DNA of 64,000 nt from a virus. Below are positions 24,108 through 30,902 of the stretch, piece by piece. The first letter of the stretch is position 1. Each line of letters begins with the position of its first letter. The translations under genes were made by a program, and so were the position numbers. The DNA lies in the IMG/VR virus record IMGVR_UViG_3300008120_005720, positions 1-64,000 of that record. One strand, given 5' to 3'. Below the pieces are notes generated by a model. It was not told where the DNA came from. It saw nothing but the letters and a program-made list of their open reading frames with translations, and searched no databases.

Positions 24108-24437
24108 TTATTTATAGAAAGGATTGTTTTTTAAAAGGAAGTTGATATTATTATCGGCTTCCTCGCAATCTTTAATAAATGAAATAACTTGTTCATCAGT
24201 AAGTGTTCTCCACTCATTTTCAGCTTCAGTTTTTATCATATATTTTCTATGTAAAAAACGTTCTACTTTTAAGTAGTTTTCAGACTTATAAAATTTAAGT
24301 AATTGAATCTTATATGCGTTCCCAGTCTGTAATTCAGAAATTCGTTTAGCTATGCTACGTTTAGTTACACCTATTTTATATTTTTCATCACCTTTTTCAT
24401 CTATCGCTAGTAATAGATATACAAAACCTTTATTCAT
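24108..24437 (-). CDS. T5orf172-type GIY-YIG domain protein
   Basis: 109 residues starting MNKGFVYLLLAIDEKGDEKY. The pattern FVYLL ... YKIGVTKRSIAKRISELQTG ... KVERFLHRKY is the T5orf172/MUG113 branch of the GIY-YIG nuclease fold. Start at 24437 overlaps the end of the upstream GIY-YIG gene by 8 bases. Confidence 0.7.
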   Translation of the reverse strand: MNKGFVYLLLAIDEKGDEKYKIGVTKRSIAKRISELQTGNAYKIQLLKFYKSENYLKVERFLHRKYMIKTEAENEWRTLTDEQVISFIKDCEEADNNINFLLKNNPFYK

Positions 24438-25056
24438 AATATTTCCATTTAAAACCACCAGATTTATTTCTTTCACCACGACATACAGCACCAATACCAT
24501 AACTACTTTTAAGACCAATACCTTTCGCTGCGTCTGTTATTGAAGACCAAACTTTAATTACATCACCACTTAAAGTTAATTGACACACTTTTTTCTTATT
24601 AACCTCAGACGCTACTATAGGATTGTATTTGTTTTTTTTATGTGCTTTACTAATATTTTCTTTCCACTCATTTGTCATATTTTTAGCTGGGTTATTATCT
24701 TTCATTAATTTTCTTCTAATTTCTTTATATTCATCAGTATGTGTTCTACCCTTCCATGAAGGAGGATTTTCACCACCAAAAGTTCCATTTGTTAAATTAA
24801 AACCCCATGTTTTAAATTGACTTATCCAATATTGTTCTAACCATTCCCATTCACCATCTATTTCATCCATTATTTCCATATTGGGGGTTAAACCAAGTTT
24901 TAATAATGATTTTATCCAATTAATTCTATGATTATTAGCACCAGTAATTTTAGCTTCGCTAATATGTTTCCTACATCTATCATATGGGTTAATACTTTTA
25001 CCAACATATTTAATTTCATCAGTTATAGGGTCTTTCAATACGTAAATATAATTCAT
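24430..25056 (-). CDS. GIY-YIG homing endonuclease with NUMOD motifs
   Basis: 208 residues. MNYIYVLKDPITDEIKYVGK is the GIY-YIG start with Arg in YDRCRKH; THTDEYKEIRRKLMKDNN and NPAKN are NUMOD3-like repeats, and the C-terminal CQLTLSGDVIKVWSSITDAA is a NUMOD1-like helix-turn-helix. This is a textbook modular homing endonuclease. Confidence 0.85.
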   Translation of the reverse strand: MNYIYVLKDPITDEIKYVGKSINPYDRCRKHISEAKITGANNHRINWIKSLLKLGLTPNMEIMDEIDGEWEWLEQYWISQFKTWGFNLTNGTFGGENPPSWKGRTHTDEYKEIRRKLMKDNNPAKNMTNEWKENISKAHKKNKYNPIVASEVNKKKVCQLTLSGDVIKVWSSITDAAKGIGLKSSYGIGAVCRGERNKSGGFKWKYYE

Positions 25057-25078
25057 TTTTATTTTTATTAATAAATAT

Positions 25079-25201
25079 CTATAATTTGTGAAAAGTCTGC
25101 AATTGCTTTACACGTTTATTTGGGTCATTCTTGGTAATACCAATCTTATAACCTTCACTACCGTCTTTATTGACGCAAAATAACAAATAAACATATCCCA
25201 T
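25079..25201 (-). pseudogene. truncated T5orf172-type GIY-YIG fragment
   Basis: 40 residues (starting MGYVYLLFCVNKDGSEGYK) matching the first third of the T5orf172 protein at 24108-24437, then a stop; the rest is missing where the GIY-YIG gene at 24430-25056 begins. Probably an older endonuclease interrupted by the newer one. Confidence 0.6.
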
Positions 25202-25250
25202 AATTATAATTATAACGATTAATTTTCAATTTGTCAATATATTTATTAAT

Positions 25251-25739
25251 ATGAAGAAATTAATAAAAGAATTACTAAGAGAAAGTTTAATATCTGAAGT
25301 TGGTGAGTTAAGCAATCCAAGATATAAAAAAGGTCAGTTTCATTTTCATAAATTTAGCGGTAATAATTACGAAACATTCTTTTACGATGAGGTATTAGAT
25401 AAAAATATAAATATTGCAGCGTATGTTAACCCTATGGATGACACGTCATATAGTTTTAGTTTTGGTGTTGATGGTAGAACTATTTCTGTTGATAAAACTG
25501 ATGTTAGACATTATTTTCAAATTTTAGCAACAGTTAAAGAAGCGCTTATGCAATTTTTAGAAGAAGTTCAACCAGATTATGTTGATTTAGCTGGTGCTGA
25601 CGCTAGAGGCAAGAAAGGTCAAAAAGATAACATCTATCATCAAGTAATAGAAAAAAATGCTGCTGAACTAAGAGCGTTAGGTTATGAACTAGCTGACCCT
25701 TTAGATTCACCAGCTTTAAAAAAAATAGAAAATAATTAA
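25251..25739 (+). CDS. hypothetical protein, paralogue of 27399 gene
   Basis: 162 residues. Shares with the protein at 27399 an N-terminal amphipathic helix (MKKLIKELLRESL versus MKKRIKQLLRENL), a central V-EAL-QFL block and a KGQKD-IY motif. The shared N-terminal peptide may be a targeting or assembly signal, since similar leaders occur on phage virion proteins; that is inference. Confidence 0.6.
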   Translation: MKKLIKELLRESLISEVGELSNPRYKKGQFHFHKFSGNNYETFFYDEVLDKNINIAAYVNPMDDTSYSFSFGVDGRTISVDKTDVRHYFQILATVKEALMQFLEEVQPDYVDLAGADARGKKGQKDNIYHQVIEKNAAELRALGYELADPLDSPALKKIENN

Positions 25740-25747
25740 AAAAAGTC

Positions 25748-25778
25748 TTGACAAATCTAAAAAAATGTCGTACATTTG
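25748..25778 (+). promoter_or_regulatory. Bacteroidota-type promoter (module 2)
   Basis: TTGACA at 25748 and TACATTTG at 25771-25778; drives the mini-ORF and terminator upstream of tRNA-Cys. Confidence 0.85.
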
Positions 25779-25828
25779 TATAACATTTAATAGATGTGAT
25801 ATATTTAATAATAAAAAAGAATAAAACT

Positions 25829-25903
25829 ATGAAAACTTTTTACACACAATCAGCGTTACTTTTATGTTTACTAGTGGTAAACGTGGTGGGCTATGTATGT
25901 TAA
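25829..25903 (+). CDS. mini-ORF / leader peptide, module 2
   Basis: 24 residues starting MKTFYTQSALLLCLLVVN, hydrophobic. The 3' end GGGCTATGTATG (25889-25900) can pair with CATAC ... GCCT in the terminator's 5' side (5 + 4 bp with an internal loop), competing with termination. The leader contains GATATATTTAAT, as in modules 1 and 4. tRNA-Cys follows, and the peptide ends in Cys; whether Cys supply is sensed is speculation. Confidence 0.5.
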   Translation: MKTFYTQSALLLCLLVVNVVGYVC

Positions 25904-25926
25904 AGAAGTCATAAAATAAACATACG

Positions 25927-25959
25927 AAAGGCCTATCAAATAACTGATAGGCCTTTTTT
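25927..25959 (+). terminator. intrinsic terminator, module 2
   Basis: 12-bp stem AAAGGCCTATCA / TGATAGGCCTTT with loop AATAAC and a T-run, ending 5 bases before tRNA-Cys. Confidence 0.88.
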
Positions 25960-25963
25960 ATTT

Positions 25964-26034
25964 GGCATCGTGGCCGAGTGGCTAGGCAGAGGTCTGCAAA
26001 ACCTCCCACACTGGTTCGAATCCAGTCGATGCCT
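25964..26034 (+). tRNA. tRNA-Cys(GCA)
   Basis: Acceptor GGCATCG/CGATGCC, anticodon arm GAGGT-CTGCAAA-ACCTC, discriminator T as in Cys. Confidence 0.92.
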
Positions 26035-26073
26035 CAAAAGATAAAATAATAATATAAAAGTAAAAAAAAGAGT

Positions 26074-26229
26074 ATGGAAACAAACAACGACAAAATAACC
26101 ACTAGAACAGTGATTAGCGGAAAAATGGAAGGGTCTAGAAAATACCTTAGACCAAACGTAAACAAATTGGAAAGTAATTTCAATTGGGGTAAAATAATAA
26201 AAAAGTTGTTAAAGACTAAAAGAAAGTAA
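26074..26229 (+). CDS. small basic hypothetical protein
   Basis: 51 residues starting METNNDKITTRT, with a basic C-terminus (KKLLKTKRK). Bacteroidota-like A-rich upstream region; next gene 11 bases on. Not recognised. Confidence 0.5.
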   Translation: METNNDKITTRTVISGKMEGSRKYLRPNVNKLESNFNWGKIIKKLLKTKRK

Positions 26230-26240
26230 AAACAAGTGTT

Positions 26241-26561
26241 ATGACAGACGTAAGAAAAGACTTCCTAGTTAACAGAGAGGAAACTGGAAGAGAGGTAGTT
26301 TTCTACCCAGAAACTGGAAAAAAATATTACATTGAGTACATCGAACCAAGAAGTTGGAGAACATCTTGGGGCGACATCGACCCAGCATCAAAAACTGTTA
26401 CTGGTAGCTATGGTGATAAGTACAGAGGTGCGATTAAATCAGAAGAGTCTGTAATAACAAAAGAAAATGGGTTTGATGAAATAATTGAAGGTGAAGGAAG
26501 TCCTTACCATACAATTAATCAAATGCATGATAAATGGAAAAAAGAAAATGGTTATGCTTAA
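26241..26561 (+). CDS. hypothetical protein
   Basis: 106 residues starting MTDVRKDFLVNREETGREV; beta-rich, not recognised. Overlaps the next gene by 8 bases. Confidence 0.6.
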   Translation: MTDVRKDFLVNREETGREVVFYPETGKKYYIEYIEPRSWRTSWGDIDPASKTVTGSYGDKYRGAIKSEESVITKENGFDEIIEGEGSPYHTINQMHDKWKKENGYA

Positions 26562-26835
26562 CGAAATAGAAATCAAAAAAGACTTAATGAAGTCTAAGAA
26601 TATGGCAACGTTTAGTCACTACATTGCTGGTAATTTGTATTACAACATCGTAGTTATGGGTGAATTATACCAATTTCCAATAAAAACAATAGAATCAGCT
26701 AATGATGGCCAGTTGAATATTCAATTATCAAGTGATTTAGGTACAACTAGTTTTGAAGCTGAAATCAGAGGTTCTGAATTAGCTAGATGGATAAGCAAAG
26801 CCATCAAGAATGAAACATTTATAAAGCTAGGGTAA
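26554..26835 (+). CDS. hypothetical protein
   Basis: 93 residues starting MLNEIEIKKDLMKSKN at 26554 (upstream in-frame Met rejected because it lies deep in the preceding gene). Not recognised. Confidence 0.6.
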   Translation: MLNEIEIKKDLMKSKNMATFSHYIAGNLYYNIVVMGELYQFPIKTIESANDGQLNIQLSSDLGTTSFEAEIRGSELARWISKAIKNETFIKLG

Positions 26836-26847
26836 AACCTAGCATAT

Positions 26848-26918
26848 TGGACTGTAACTCAGAGGCAGAGTGCTGCTTTAACATGGCAGAAGTCGGGATT
26901 TCGAAATTCCCAGTCCAA
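26848..26918 (+). tRNA. tRNA, nominal Val(AAC)
   Basis: Acceptor TGGACTG/CAGTCCA pairs fully; anticodon arm CTGCT-TTAACAT-GGCAG gives AAC; the T-arm has a mismatch or short loop. The anticodon is unusual for bacteria, so identity is uncertain. Confidence 0.6.
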
Positions 26919-26932
26919 CAAAAATTAAGAAC

Positions 26933-27112
26933 ATGGAAAACTTAGGTCATTCAATATCAGACAATATTGAACATATGAAAAACATACGTGAAGAAATAAT
27001 TCAGAAATGGATTGATAGTGGGTTACTGGATAATCTAAATGTACCTGGAAAGAAAAACATAGCAGAACTATATGATTGTTGTGCAACAAATATGATTAAA
27101 GATAAAAAATAG
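26933..27112 (+). CDS. small protein resembling the N-terminus of gp23-type capsid proteins
   Basis: 59 residues. REEIIQKWIDSGLLDNLN ... KNIAELYDCC resembles the conserved N-terminal helix region of T4-like major capsid proteins (L..KW.PLLE..G...I......I...ENQ). Too short to be a capsid protein. Its stop TAG overlaps the first bases of tRNA-Val, so the transcript is shared. Motif-level resemblance only. Confidence 0.5.
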   Translation: MENLGHSISDNIEHMKNIREEIIQKWIDSGLLDNLNVPGKKNIAELYDCCATNMIKDKK

Positions 27113-27183
27113 GGGTATAGCTCAGCGGTAGCAGCAATTGCCTTACATGCAATAGGTCGGGGGTTCGAATCCCTCTACCCCTA
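27111..27183 (+). tRNA. tRNA-Val(TAC)
   Basis: Acceptor AGGGGTA/TACCCCT, anticodon arm ATTGC-CTTACAT-GCAAT. Begins inside the stop codon of the preceding ORF. Confidence 0.9.
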
Positions 27184-27191
27184 CAATAAAC

Positions 27192-27271
27192 GGTCCGATG
27201 GTGAAATTGGTATACACGCTGGATTTAAGCTCCAGTCCTTCGGGGTGAGGGTTCGACTCCCTCTCGGGCTA
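27192..27271 (+). tRNA. tRNA-Leu(TAA)
   Basis: Acceptor GGTCCGA/TCGGGCT (GU at ends), anticodon arm CTGGA-TTTAAGC-TCCAG, long variable arm. Confidence 0.85.
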
Positions 27272-27276
27272 CATAT

Positions 27277-27360
27277 GCGGATATGGGGGAATTGGTAGAC
27301 CCGAATGCCTTAGAAGCATTTGCTGAAATATGCGTGTCAGTTCGAGTCTGACTATCCGTA
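27277..27360 (+). tRNA. tRNA-Leu(TAG)
   Basis: Acceptor GCGGATA/TATCCGT, anticodon arm AATGC-CTTAGAA-GCATT, long variable arm. Confidence 0.88.
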
Positions 27361-27398
27361 CAACTAAGTTTTTTAATAGTGTTACTATATTTATAAGT

Positions 27399-27902
27399 AT
27401 GAAAAAACGTATAAAACAATTATTAAGGGAAAATCTAGATAATATTAATGAAATTGGTAATTTAAGTTATTATCCACCTTATATTAAAGAAGGTGGTTTT
27501 AACATAATAAAGTATGGTGATGATTATGAGATTTCATTTGACGAAGAATCTGGTTATGACGTTAAAATAGATTTTATTGATTTAGTGTCAAATAAAAAAA
27601 CTTATGTTTTAGCGTTTTCTGTTGGTAATAATATGATTCAAAAATTTAAAACAACAACTAAAGCGTATTTTAAAATTTTATCTACTGTTGGTGAAGCTTT
27701 ATTACAATTTTTATCAGAATATGAACCTTTCTTAATTATTATTAATGGTCAAGATAAGGAAGGTTCAAAAGGTCAAAAAGATTTTATATATAAAAACATT
27801 GTAGAGAATAATAAATCTAGACTTAATGAAAAAGGTTACGCATTTGAGGTAGGACCTACAAGCGTTAAAATATTTAAAGAAGAAAAAAACGATAATTTAT
27901 AA
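27399..27902 (+). CDS. hypothetical protein, paralogue of 25251 gene
   Basis: 167 residues starting MKKRIKQLLREN. Same plan as the protein at 25251: amphipathic leader helix, central VGEALLQFL, then KGQKDFIYKNIV. The two copies flank the tRNA block with module 2, suggesting an old duplication or exchange around the tRNAs. Confidence 0.6.
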   Translation: MKKRIKQLLRENLDNINEIGNLSYYPPYIKEGGFNIIKYGDDYEISFDEESGYDVKIDFIDLVSNKKTYVLAFSVGNNMIQKFKTTTKAYFKILSTVGEALLQFLSEYEPFLIIINGQDKEGSKGQKDFIYKNIVENNKSRLNEKGYAFEVGPTSVKIFKEEKNDNL

Positions 27903-27909
27903 AAAAAAC

Positions 27910-27940
27910 TTGACAAATAAACGAACTTTTAGTATATTAG
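27910..27940 (+). promoter_or_regulatory. Bacteroidota-type promoter (module 3)
   Basis: TTGACA at 27910 and TATATTAG at 27933-27940. Confidence 0.75.
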
Positions 27941-27967
27941 TGTATATTTAATTAATAAAGATAAAAA

Positions 27968-28057
27968 ATGAGAACAATTAATAACATATTTGAATTTGAC
28001 TTCTTCGCAGCCGAGGCCGATTTTAGCCTAGGGAGGTCAACCTATGTATGTAGTTAA
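27968..28057 (+). CDS. mini-ORF / leader peptide, module 3
   Basis: 29 residues starting MRTINNIFEFDFF; the first five codons match module 1. GGTCAACC at 28035-28042 is a perfect complement of GGTTGACC at 28083-28090 in the terminator's 5' arm. The end, TATGTATGTAGTTAA, resembles that of module 2. tRNA array C follows. Confidence 0.55.
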   Translation: MRTINNIFEFDFFAAEADFSLGRSTYVCS

Positions 28058-28080
28058 TTAAGTAACTATACTATATTTGA

Positions 28081-28110
28081 AAGGTTGACCTAAACAGTCA
28101 ACCTTTTTTT
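28081..28110 (+). terminator. intrinsic terminator, module 3
   Basis: AAGGTTGAC (28081-28089) / GTCAACCTT (28097-28105) with a T-run. Confidence 0.88.
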
Positions 28111-28157
28111 GTTTATATAGGTTTGAAAAAAAAAATAAAAAAATATTACAAATAAAT

Positions 28158-28188
28158 TTGGAAGTTTAAAAAATAGTTCATACATTTG
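28158..28188 (+). promoter_or_regulatory. Bacteroidota-type promoter, first of a tandem pair for tRNA array C
   Basis: TTGG at 28158 and TACATTTG at 28181-28188. Confidence 0.82.
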
Positions 28189-28246
28189 TAAAACAAAATT
28201 AAAGAAAACGTTCTTTGAAAGATTAGAAAAAAAAATAAAAAAATAT

Positions 28247-28277
28247 TTGCAAATTAAAAATATTATTAATACATTTG
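28247..28277 (+). promoter_or_regulatory. Bacteroidota-type promoter, second of a tandem pair for tRNA array C
   Basis: TTGC at 28247 and TACATTTG at 28270-28277, ~20 bases before the first tRNA sequence; GTTCTTTGA (28210-28218), boxA-like, lies between the pair. Confidence 0.82.
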
Positions 28278-28297
28278 CAATGTGAAATTAAAACAAT

Positions 28298-28335
28298 GGA
28301 CAGATAGCTCAGTTGGTAGAGCATCGCACTATAAT
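28298..28335 (+). pseudogene. 5' half of a tRNA fused to tRNA-Phe
   Basis: Acceptor strand GGACAGA, D-arm TAGCTC...GAGC and anticodon 5' strand TCGCA with CTATAAT, 38 bases, directly abutting base 1 of tRNA-Phe. No 3' half follows. GAAGGT-type microhomology suggests a deletion that removed the 3' half. Confidence 0.6.
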
Positions 28336-28408
28336 GGGAAGGTAGCAAAGTTGGTCAATGCACTGGACTGAAAATCCAGCCATGTGGGTTCGAATCCCAC
28401 CCTTCTCA
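28336..28408 (+). tRNA. tRNA-Phe(GAA)
   Basis: Acceptor GGGAAGG/CCTTCTC, anticodon arm CTGGA-CTGAAAA-TCCAG. Confidence 0.9.
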
Positions 28409-28419
28409 CAAAATTAAAT

Positions 28420-28491
28420 GTTCCGTTAGTGAAGGGGTTAACACGTCACTCTTTCTAAGTGAAGGCGAGGGTTCGAATCCCTCACGGAATG
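28420..28491 (+). tRNA. tRNA-Glu(TTC)
   Basis: Acceptor GTTCCGT/ACGGAAT, anticodon arm TCACT-CTTTCTA-AGTGA, discriminator G. Confidence 0.88.
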
Positions 28492-28562
28492 CAAACGCTC
28501 GCACTTATAGTTACGTATCGGTGGAGAGGATGAGTATGACAATCTGGAAAGACAGATAACAC

Positions 28563-28634
28563 GCTCCTATCGTCTAACGGTTAGGACCCCAGGTTTTCAA
28601 TCTGGTAATGAGAGTTCGATTCTCTCTGGGAGTA
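28563..28634 (+). tRNA. tRNA-Glu(TTC), second copy
   Basis: Acceptor GCTCCTA/TGGGAGT, anticodon arm CCAGG-TTTTCAA-TCTGG, T-arm GAGAG/CTCTC. Confidence 0.82.
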
Positions 28635-28704
28635 CTATCAAGCGAGTGCTGCAACACTTGCAAGAGAGCCGATGATAAAGGTTTGCAGACTGATTGAGTC
28701 GGTT

Positions 28705-28775
28705 GTTGGGTTCGTCTAGTGGATAGGATGGCCGCAGTGAAGCGGTTGACACGGGTTCGAATCCCGTACCCAATA
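28705..28775 (+). tRNA. tRNA with shortened anticodon loop, identity unclear
   Basis: Acceptor GTTGGGT/ACCCAAT and T-arm ACGGG/CCCGT are perfect, D-arm as in Glu. Anticodon stem GCCGC/GCGGT leaves only AGTGAA, a 6-base loop without U33, so decoding is doubtful. Confidence 0.6.
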
Positions 28776-28847
28776 CAAGTGAGGTGATGAACCTATATTA
28801 TTGACAGACTCTATGAGCGGATGATATAGTGTTCCCACCGAATATAA

Positions 28848-28919
28848 GGAGCTATGGTCCAACGGCTACGATGTCTGACTGTCTATCAGAAGATGGGGGT
28901 TCGATTCCCCCTAGTTCCG
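28848..28919 (+). tRNA. tRNA-Asp(GTC)
   Basis: Acceptor GGAGCTA/TAGTTCC, anticodon arm TCTGA-CTGTCTA-TCAGA, discriminator G. Confidence 0.9.
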
Positions 28920-28939
28920 CCCATGGTAAACAATTGCGT

Positions 28940-29005
28940 GGTTTGGCGATTGTGGAGATGTAAAAGCTATTAAGAGGTTCGAAACTTGAGAATAGTTACC
29001 AAACC
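28940..29005 (+). ncRNA. tRNA-like structured spacer RNA
   Basis: GGTTTGG (28940-28946) pairs with CCAAACC (28999-29005), a 7-bp acceptor-like stem; inside, CTATT/AATAG encloses a GGTTCGAAAC T-arm-like hairpin. No anticodon arm is evident. Could be a decayed tRNA or a stable small RNA like those between T4 tRNA genes. Confidence 0.35.
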
Positions 29006-29011
29006 TATAAA

Positions 29012-29085
29012 GGGGGATTAGCTCAGCTGGCTAGAGCACTTGCCTTGCACGCAAGGGGTCATCGGTTCGATTCCGATATCCTCCA
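29012..29085 (+). tRNA. tRNA-Ala(TGC)
   Basis: Acceptor GGGGGAT/ATCCTCC contains G3:U70, the Ala identity pair; anticodon loop CTTGCAC. Confidence 0.9.
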
Positions 29086-29244
29086 CAAAACACTTAGTGA
29101 GGTAAGACTGGTAGGCTTCTAACCCTAAACCTAGAGATAGGAGGGGGAGACTAACGAAAGAACCAAACGAGTAGTTAGTTGAAGGGATTTGTTCGAAGTG
29201 TTGAGTTTGGTGTAGAACAAATCGTGTAACTGGGTGTTTTATTT
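29086..29244 (+). ncRNA. 159-base structured spacer in tRNA array C
   Basis: No ORF. Contains a 9-bp stem GATTTGTTC/GAACAAATC spanning ~29185-29226 and smaller hairpins. Probably transcribed with the tRNAs; function unknown. Confidence 0.3.
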
Positions 29245-29316
29245 GGTCTATTGGTCCAATGGCTAGGATACGGCACTGTCTATGCTGTGGTGAGAGTTCG
29301 ATTCTCTCATAGACCG
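29245..29316 (+). tRNA. tRNA-Asp(GTC), second copy
   Basis: Acceptor GGTCTAT/ATAGACC, anticodon arm CGGCA-CTGTCTA-TGCTG, discriminator G. Confidence 0.88.
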
Positions 29317-29389
29317 CTTGACTTTTAAAAGTCTAAAATAAAAATGAAGTTGGTAATTCACCGTAAAACCGTGGTTTCTTCATTTATCT

Positions 29390-29463
29390 GGGGCAGCATG
29401 TACCAAGGCTGGCGTTTCTCCCTTGCAAGGAGAGAGTGGAGAGTTCGATTCTCTTCTGTTCCA
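29390..29463 (+). tRNA. tRNA-Ala(TGC), second copy
   Basis: Acceptor GGGGCAG/CTGTTCC with G3:U70, anticodon arm TCTCC-CTTGCAA-GGAGA. The D-arm is atypical. An 8-bp hairpin AATGAAG/CTTCATT precedes it. Confidence 0.75.
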
Positions 29464-29464
29464 C

Positions 29465-29653
29465 ATGGAAAAATTTAGTTTTGAAGAAGGTAAGGATTAT
29501 TACTTAGAAAAAGGTAAAATCATATACACAGAACATTATTTAAAGAAAAGAGGAACTTGTTGCGGCAGTGGATGTCGTCACTGTGTATTTGACCCACCTT
29601 ATACGAAAGGTAACAAAGTTTTAAAAGAAAACGAAGAAGAAAATTTGGATTAA
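29465..29653 (+). CDS. DUF5522-like Cys-rich protein
   Basis: 62 residues starting at the ATG one base after tRNA-Ala; an upstream in-frame start would lie in the tRNA. KKRGTCCGSGCRHCVFDPP is the signature of DUF5522, a small Bacteroidota family with a CC..GC..C metal-binding pattern. Probably acquired from a host; function unknown. Confidence 0.75.
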   Translation: MEKFSFEEGKDYYLEKGKIIYTEHYLKKRGTCCGSGCRHCVFDPPYTKGNKVLKENEEENLD

Positions 29654-29675
29654 TCAATTATTTAATGTATATTTG
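29645..29675 (+). promoter_or_regulatory. Bacteroidota-type promoter
   Basis: TTGG at 29645 and TATATTTG at 29668-29675, five bases before the next ATG. Confidence 0.7.
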
Positions 29676-29679
29676 TAAT

Positions 29680-29841
29680 ATGAAAAAAGAATTTAAAATA
29701 AAACTATTACAGATACTTGCTAATTACGTTATTAGTATGTTAGAACATTCACATAGTGAAACTATGTTCTATTATTATTTTGAAATAGGTGCGATGATAG
29801 ATGCGTATGCTATTGAATACCACGACATTTATTTAGATTAA
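29680..29841 (+). CDS. small hypothetical protein
   Basis: 53 residues starting MKKEFKIKLLQILANYVI; mostly helical. The LLQILANYVISML helix resembles LLAEYIVSYVI in the mini-ORF at 49341, hinting at a shared small family. Almost leaderless behind its promoter. Confidence 0.55.
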   Translation: MKKEFKIKLLQILANYVISMLEHSHSETMFYYYFEIGAMIDAYAIEYHDIYLD

Positions 29842-29860
29842 AAAAAAAGTTGAAAAATAT

Positions 29861-29891
29861 TTGGATTATTAAAATATTATCCATACATTTG
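29861..29891 (+). promoter_or_regulatory. Bacteroidota-type promoter
   Basis: TTGG at 29861 and TACATTTG at 29884-29891. Confidence 0.82.
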
Positions 29892-29917
29892 TAGTATAAA
29901 TTTAAAAAGTAAATAAA

Positions 29918-30247
29918 ATGAGTAAGTTTGTAAAAACGTTATCAGCATCTAACGCTGAAATCAAAGAAGCAAGAGCTAAAATGTTAGCTGACACTACTGT
30001 ATTAGAAGTAGAATCTTTCGTTCAAGCATTGAAGAAAGAAAAATTAGAGTTACAAAACAAGTTAGCTAACCTAACTGACTTAGCGCCAGACAATACGTAT
30101 TCTTTACGTCCAGGTTCAAAAGACTTTGATGCTAAATTATGGGTACGTGAGTTACACTCAACAAAAATGGAGATTGCTCTTAAAGAAATGGAGTTGGAAG
30201 AAGCTCAAGCAATATACAACGAGTGGTTCGGTTCTGATGAAAAGTAA
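29918..30247 (+). CDS. coiled-coil hypothetical protein
   Basis: 109 residues, two long charged helices (EIKEARAKMLAD, ALKKEKLELQNKLANL) around a short non-helical part (APDNTYSLRPGSKDF). Strong promoter and more GC-rich codons than neighbours suggest high expression. Not recognised. Confidence 0.6.
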   Translation: MSKFVKTLSASNAEIKEARAKMLADTTVLEVESFVQALKKEKLELQNKLANLTDLAPDNTYSLRPGSKDFDAKLWVRELHSTKMEIALKEMELEEAQAIYNEWFGSDEK

Positions 30248-30250
30248 TCC

Positions 30251-30877
30251 ATGTATTTTAAACTAGATAAATCTAAAAAGATGAAAAGAGTATATTTGGC
30301 AAAGTCCAATAGGGCGAACCCTAACTTAGTGTCAGCAGTTCGCCAAACTCTTTCTAAGTTTAATGTTCAAATCGTTGAGTTCACTGGTGGTTATTATACA
30401 CATGATTTATTAGAAACATGTGATGAGTTGTATGTTATCCCAGACTTAAATGATTCGTTTGATGATGAATATGGTGGTTTTTGGTCGGTACCTATTGGTA
30501 AAGGTTTGTATGAACAAATAGAACATTTTAGTGGTTATAATGGTAGTACAGAAGTTTTTATTGTTACTAGTTTTGGTGAAAACGTTGGTGGTATATATTA
30601 TGAAGGAAACGATGATGATTTCCATTCAATTTCTGTAGAAAATGAAAATGACTATGTTAAATATGCGTATCTAACGATTAATACTAATAATGCTGAAATA
30701 GCACCATGGGAGTTATATGATTTTGTTTTAGAATCAAATGATATTAAAGATGAATCATGGGTAACTAATGTGTTGAATGAATCAATTGTTGAATACAAAA
30801 CATGGAAAGAAAAAGAAGGAAATAAAAAATTTTTATTTCTTGTTGCAAAAAAACTTGCAAAGTTAAAATTAAGTTAG
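30251..30877 (+). CDS. Rossmann-like protein, possibly nucleoside deoxyribosyltransferase fold
   Basis: 208 residues (or 198 from the ATG at 30281, MKRVYLAKSNRANP). Strand-helix pattern VYLAKSNRANP, CDELYVIPDLN and IGKGLYEQIEHFSGY is reminiscent of the NDT/TIR-like family that cleaves N-glycosidic bonds, where D..x and E/G-x-G lines bind the nucleoside. Catalytic Glu is not certain. The C-terminal ~80 residues are unrecognised. Low certainty. Confidence 0.45.
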   Translation: MYFKLDKSKKMKRVYLAKSNRANPNLVSAVRQTLSKFNVQIVEFTGGYYTHDLLETCDELYVIPDLNDSFDDEYGGFWSVPIGKGLYEQIEHFSGYNGSTEVFIVTSFGENVGGIYYEGNDDDFHSISVENENDYVKYAYLTINTNNAEIAPWELYDFVLESNDIKDESWVTNVLNESIVEYKTWKEKEGNKKFLFLVAKKLAKLKLS

Positions 30878-30885
30878 TAAATTTG
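30855..30885 (+). promoter_or_regulatory. Bacteroidota-type promoter
   Basis: TTGCAA at 30855 (inside the preceding gene) and TAAATTTG at 30878-30885. Confidence 0.7.
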
Positions 30886-30902
30886 TAAAAAAAAAGAGTA
30901 AT

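Noticed and set aside
27225-27419. Minus-strand ORF over the tRNA-Leu genes
   Set aside because: Lies across two good tRNAs on the plus strand; typical tRNA shadow ORF.
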